Of a DNA stretch of 44,496 bases, positions 43,181-44,496 are shown one piece after another. Source of the DNA: Promethearchaeota archaeon (lineage in GTDB: Archaea; Asgardarchaeota; Lokiarchaeia; Sigynarchaeales; SOKP01); contig JAUWBH010000026.1 in NCBI GenBank assembly GCA_030605085.1, positions 1-44,496 of the forward strand, in the 5' to 3' direction. Every line of letters begins with the position of its first letter. Position 1 is the stretch's first letter. The position numbers were made by a program, and so were the translations under genes. The notes below the pieces were generated by a model. The model worked only from the letters and a program-made list of their open reading frames with translations, was not told where the DNA came from and made no database searches.

Positions 43181-43663
43181 TTACTTTTGTTCTCTTCTTA
43201 TTCTCCTTCGAATGACCCCTACAACTAAACCGTGTCGTCCAGTGCTTTTGGTTCTCTGTCCTCTAACTTTTAAGCGTAAGTGATGTCGGACACCCTTATA
43301 ACTTTTCATCCTTTTCATCCTATCGATGTCCCGTTTAACAGTAATTTCCAACTGGTTCCCTATTATGTGTAAATCTTCTCCTGTGCGTAGATCTTTACGT
43401 CTATTCAATAAATAAGAAGGCAGGTATTCTTTAGGATTTAAAATAATTTCCTCAATTTTATTAAGATCCTCTTTGGAAATTGCACCAATTCTTAAATCGG
43501 GATCAATCTTGGCGACCCTTACTATAGCTTGGGCGAATCTTCTACCGACCCCTCTAATTTGGGTTAATCCATACTCGACTTTAGCGTTCCCATCGATTTG
43601 AGACCTAAGTTTACGTAAAAATACCTTTTCACGAAAGTTTTTAGGTCTAATTGGAGTACTCAT
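43181..43663 (-). CDS. rps13: 30S ribosomal protein uS13
   Basis: 160 residues, archaeal-type uS13 with the helix-two-turns-helix (GLTQIRGVGRRFAQAIVRVAKID...IEEIILNPKEYLPSYLLNRRKD) and the conserved RNA-binding C-terminus KGVRHHLRLKVRGQRTKSTGRHG. It binds the 30S head and contacts the 50S subunit and P-site tRNA. First gene of the uS13-uS4-uS11 operon; the upstream region 43664-43765 holds its AT-rich promoter. Confidence 0.97.
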   Translation of the reverse strand: MSTPIRPKNFREKVFLRKLRSQIDGNAKVEYGLTQIRGVGRRFAQAIVRVAKIDPDLRIGAISKEDLNKIEEIILNPKEYLPSYLLNRRKDLRTGEDLHIIGNQLEITVKRDIDRMKRMKSYKGVRHHLRLKVRGQRTKSTGRHGLVVGVIRRRIRREQK

Positions 43664-43765
43664 AATAAATACTATTAAACTTATAATTAGGTTATTAAAA
43701 AAGAATTAGGGATAGAATTTTAATTTTTTGATTCAATTGTTTTGGAAAGTTTTTTTATTACTAAC

Positions 43766-44179
43766 TCATACAGCATTTTCTTTTATTGCAATCTTAATCT
43801 CACTTAAAACAGCATTTAAAAATTCCTTTTTCTTCTGTTCTGTCAGATATCTTTCTGAACTATCTATTGGTATCAATGATTCTAATCCCTTTGTCCATTT
43901 GAAATCTACATCTGCAAGTCTTTTTTTAGCATTGTTAATTGCCTTTTTTGACCATCCTTTCAAACTCTCAAGTAATTTAAAATCTAAATTATAAAAAGCT
44001 TTTTCAATTAATAATGAGTTATATTGGTTCTTATCTTTTATATGGGTTAATTCTTCAACATTATTATTCCTCTCATGACCAGAAATTACAGAATGAGTCA
44101 AGTATTCAATATCTTCTTTATTTTTATCATTTGGATTTTTAGTTGGTAAAAAACATAAGTTTTCTTCATAATAATTAAT
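43766..44179 (-). CDS. Hypothetical protein, N-terminus uncertain
   Basis: The ORF from the first TTG (44101) gives 111 residues, but coding-like sequence continues upstream in the same frame (NYYEENLCFLPTKNPNDKNK, then EDIEYLTHSVISGHERNNN) as far as a TGA at 44189-44191, without ATG or GTG. The start is therefore ATT (44177-44179, no clear Shine-Dalgarno), or the gene is 5'-truncated. The C-terminal part is helical and Lys-rich with GWSKKAINNAKKRLADVDFKW. No family recognised. It faces the partial gene at 44183. Confidence 0.45.
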   Translation of the reverse strand: MNYYEENLCFLPTKNPNDKNKEDIEYLTHSVISGHERNNNVEELTHIKDKNQYNSLLIEKAFYNLDFKLLESLKGWSKKAINNAKKRLADVDFKWTKGLESLIPIDSSERYLTEQKKKEFLNAVLSEIKIAIKENAV

Positions 44180-44182
44180 GAT

Positions 44183-44496
44183 ATTAAATCAAAACCAAAA
44201 TTTGACCGAATTATCATTATTCCAACTTTTAACGGTTATTATAACATAGAAGATTTATTTAGACAAATCAGATTAAAGATTACAGAGAAAATTTTTTCAC
44301 TTGATATCGAAGGAGATCGAACTCAATATCAAGAAAGATTAGATGAAATTCATATAAAATTCCAACATAAAATTGAGATTAGAGAAAATATAAATCAAAT
44401 TAGAGAAGAAATTGAGAATCTAAAAAGTTATTTAAATCAAAATAAAGATGAACCAGGATTAAAAATCGTTAATAAACTATCAAAAATGATCTCTTC
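44183..44496 (+). CDS. Coiled-coil protein, 3' partial
   Basis: The frame is open from about 44159 to the window end. From ATT at 44183 it reads KSKPKFDRIIIIPTFNGYY, then a long heptad-rich coiled coil (ERLDEIHIKFQHKIEIRENINQIREEIENLKSYL). No ATG, GTG or TTG start before 44340, so the start is either ATT or lost. Coding composition is convincing, family unknown. Its 5' end nearly touches the opposite-strand gene at 43766-44179, which suggests a rearrangement or a divergent pair with no spacer. Confidence 0.4.
   Translation, partial: MKSKPKFDRIIIIPTFNGYYNIEDLFRQIRLKITEKIFSLDIEGDRTQYQERLDEIHIKFQHKIEIRENINQIREEIENLKSYLNQNKDEPGLKIVNKLSKMIS

Noticed and set aside
1..44496. CRISPR array
   Set aside because: No regularly spaced identical 25-40 bp repeats were seen anywhere; the local repeats are a pair of 80-bp copies and diverged gene fragments.

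Overview
This 44.5-kb AT-rich window is archaeal. It carries the archaeal ribosomal protein order uS13-uS4-uS11, a PurS/PurQ/small-PurL purine operon, TATA-type promoters close to start codons, GGAGGT/GGTGAT ribosome binding sites, and a mini-intron with a bulge-helix-bulge (BHB) fold. Gene content such as a TFB-cyclin-like protein, large TPR/STAND proteins, DUF6125 and FGGY kinases, with very low GC, would fit an Asgard (Lokiarchaeia/Promethearchaeota-like) genome, but that placement is inference.

Layout. (1) 1-6.7 kb: UDP-GlcNAc/hexosamine block with a partial GlmU-like enzyme, a second left-handed beta-helix protein, GlmS, a NagB-like enzyme and GlmM/phosphomannomutase. (2) 6.7-13.6 kb: a gene-poor kilobase with a decayed HTH fragment, a polytopic M28 peptidase, a large unknown helical protein, and a two-gene FAD oxidase (AGPS-like HHHGVG motif)/CCG Fe-S pair. 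(3) 13.9-19.7 kb: a DUF4062-STAND NTPase-TPR protein (probable defence), decayed winged-helix-like fragments, and an FGGY kinase whose DVGTTGAR motif is split by a 30-nt BHB intron containing a stop codon. (4) 19.8-27.1 kb: alpha/beta hydrolase, MazG-like pyrophosphohydrolase, HdrD/GlpC-like Fe-S protein, purC, a small membrane protein, and purS-purQ-purL. (5) 27.2-31.4 kb: a 59-aa CxxC/HxxH protein, a PadR regulator with an operator-like array, Hsp20 followed by a structured RNA candidate, a ribbon-helix-helix regulator, crotonase, a DUF6125-like protein and a VanZ-like protein. (6) 31.4-41.4 kb, accessory: a solitary Eco57I-like DNA methyltransferase, a strongly folded GC-rich RNA (omega-RNA/IS605-end-like), a chimeric TFB-cyclin/HNH-like protein set among fragments of a small duplicated gene family, NadE, a disordered coiled-coil protein, and an FRG-domain pseudogene bracketed by 80-bp direct repeats. 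(7) 41.4-44.5 kb: HAD hydrolase, uS11-uS4-uS13 on the minus strand, and two fragments at the window edge.

Most notable: the mini-intron in the FGGY kinase; recurrent apparent AUU/AUA initiation codons behind good Shine-Dalgarno sequences (uS11, the RHH regulator, the FGGY kinase); two unassigned structured RNAs; and the TFB-like/HNH-like fusion protein in a small-gene duplication hotspot. All family calls are made by eye from motifs; no database search was run.
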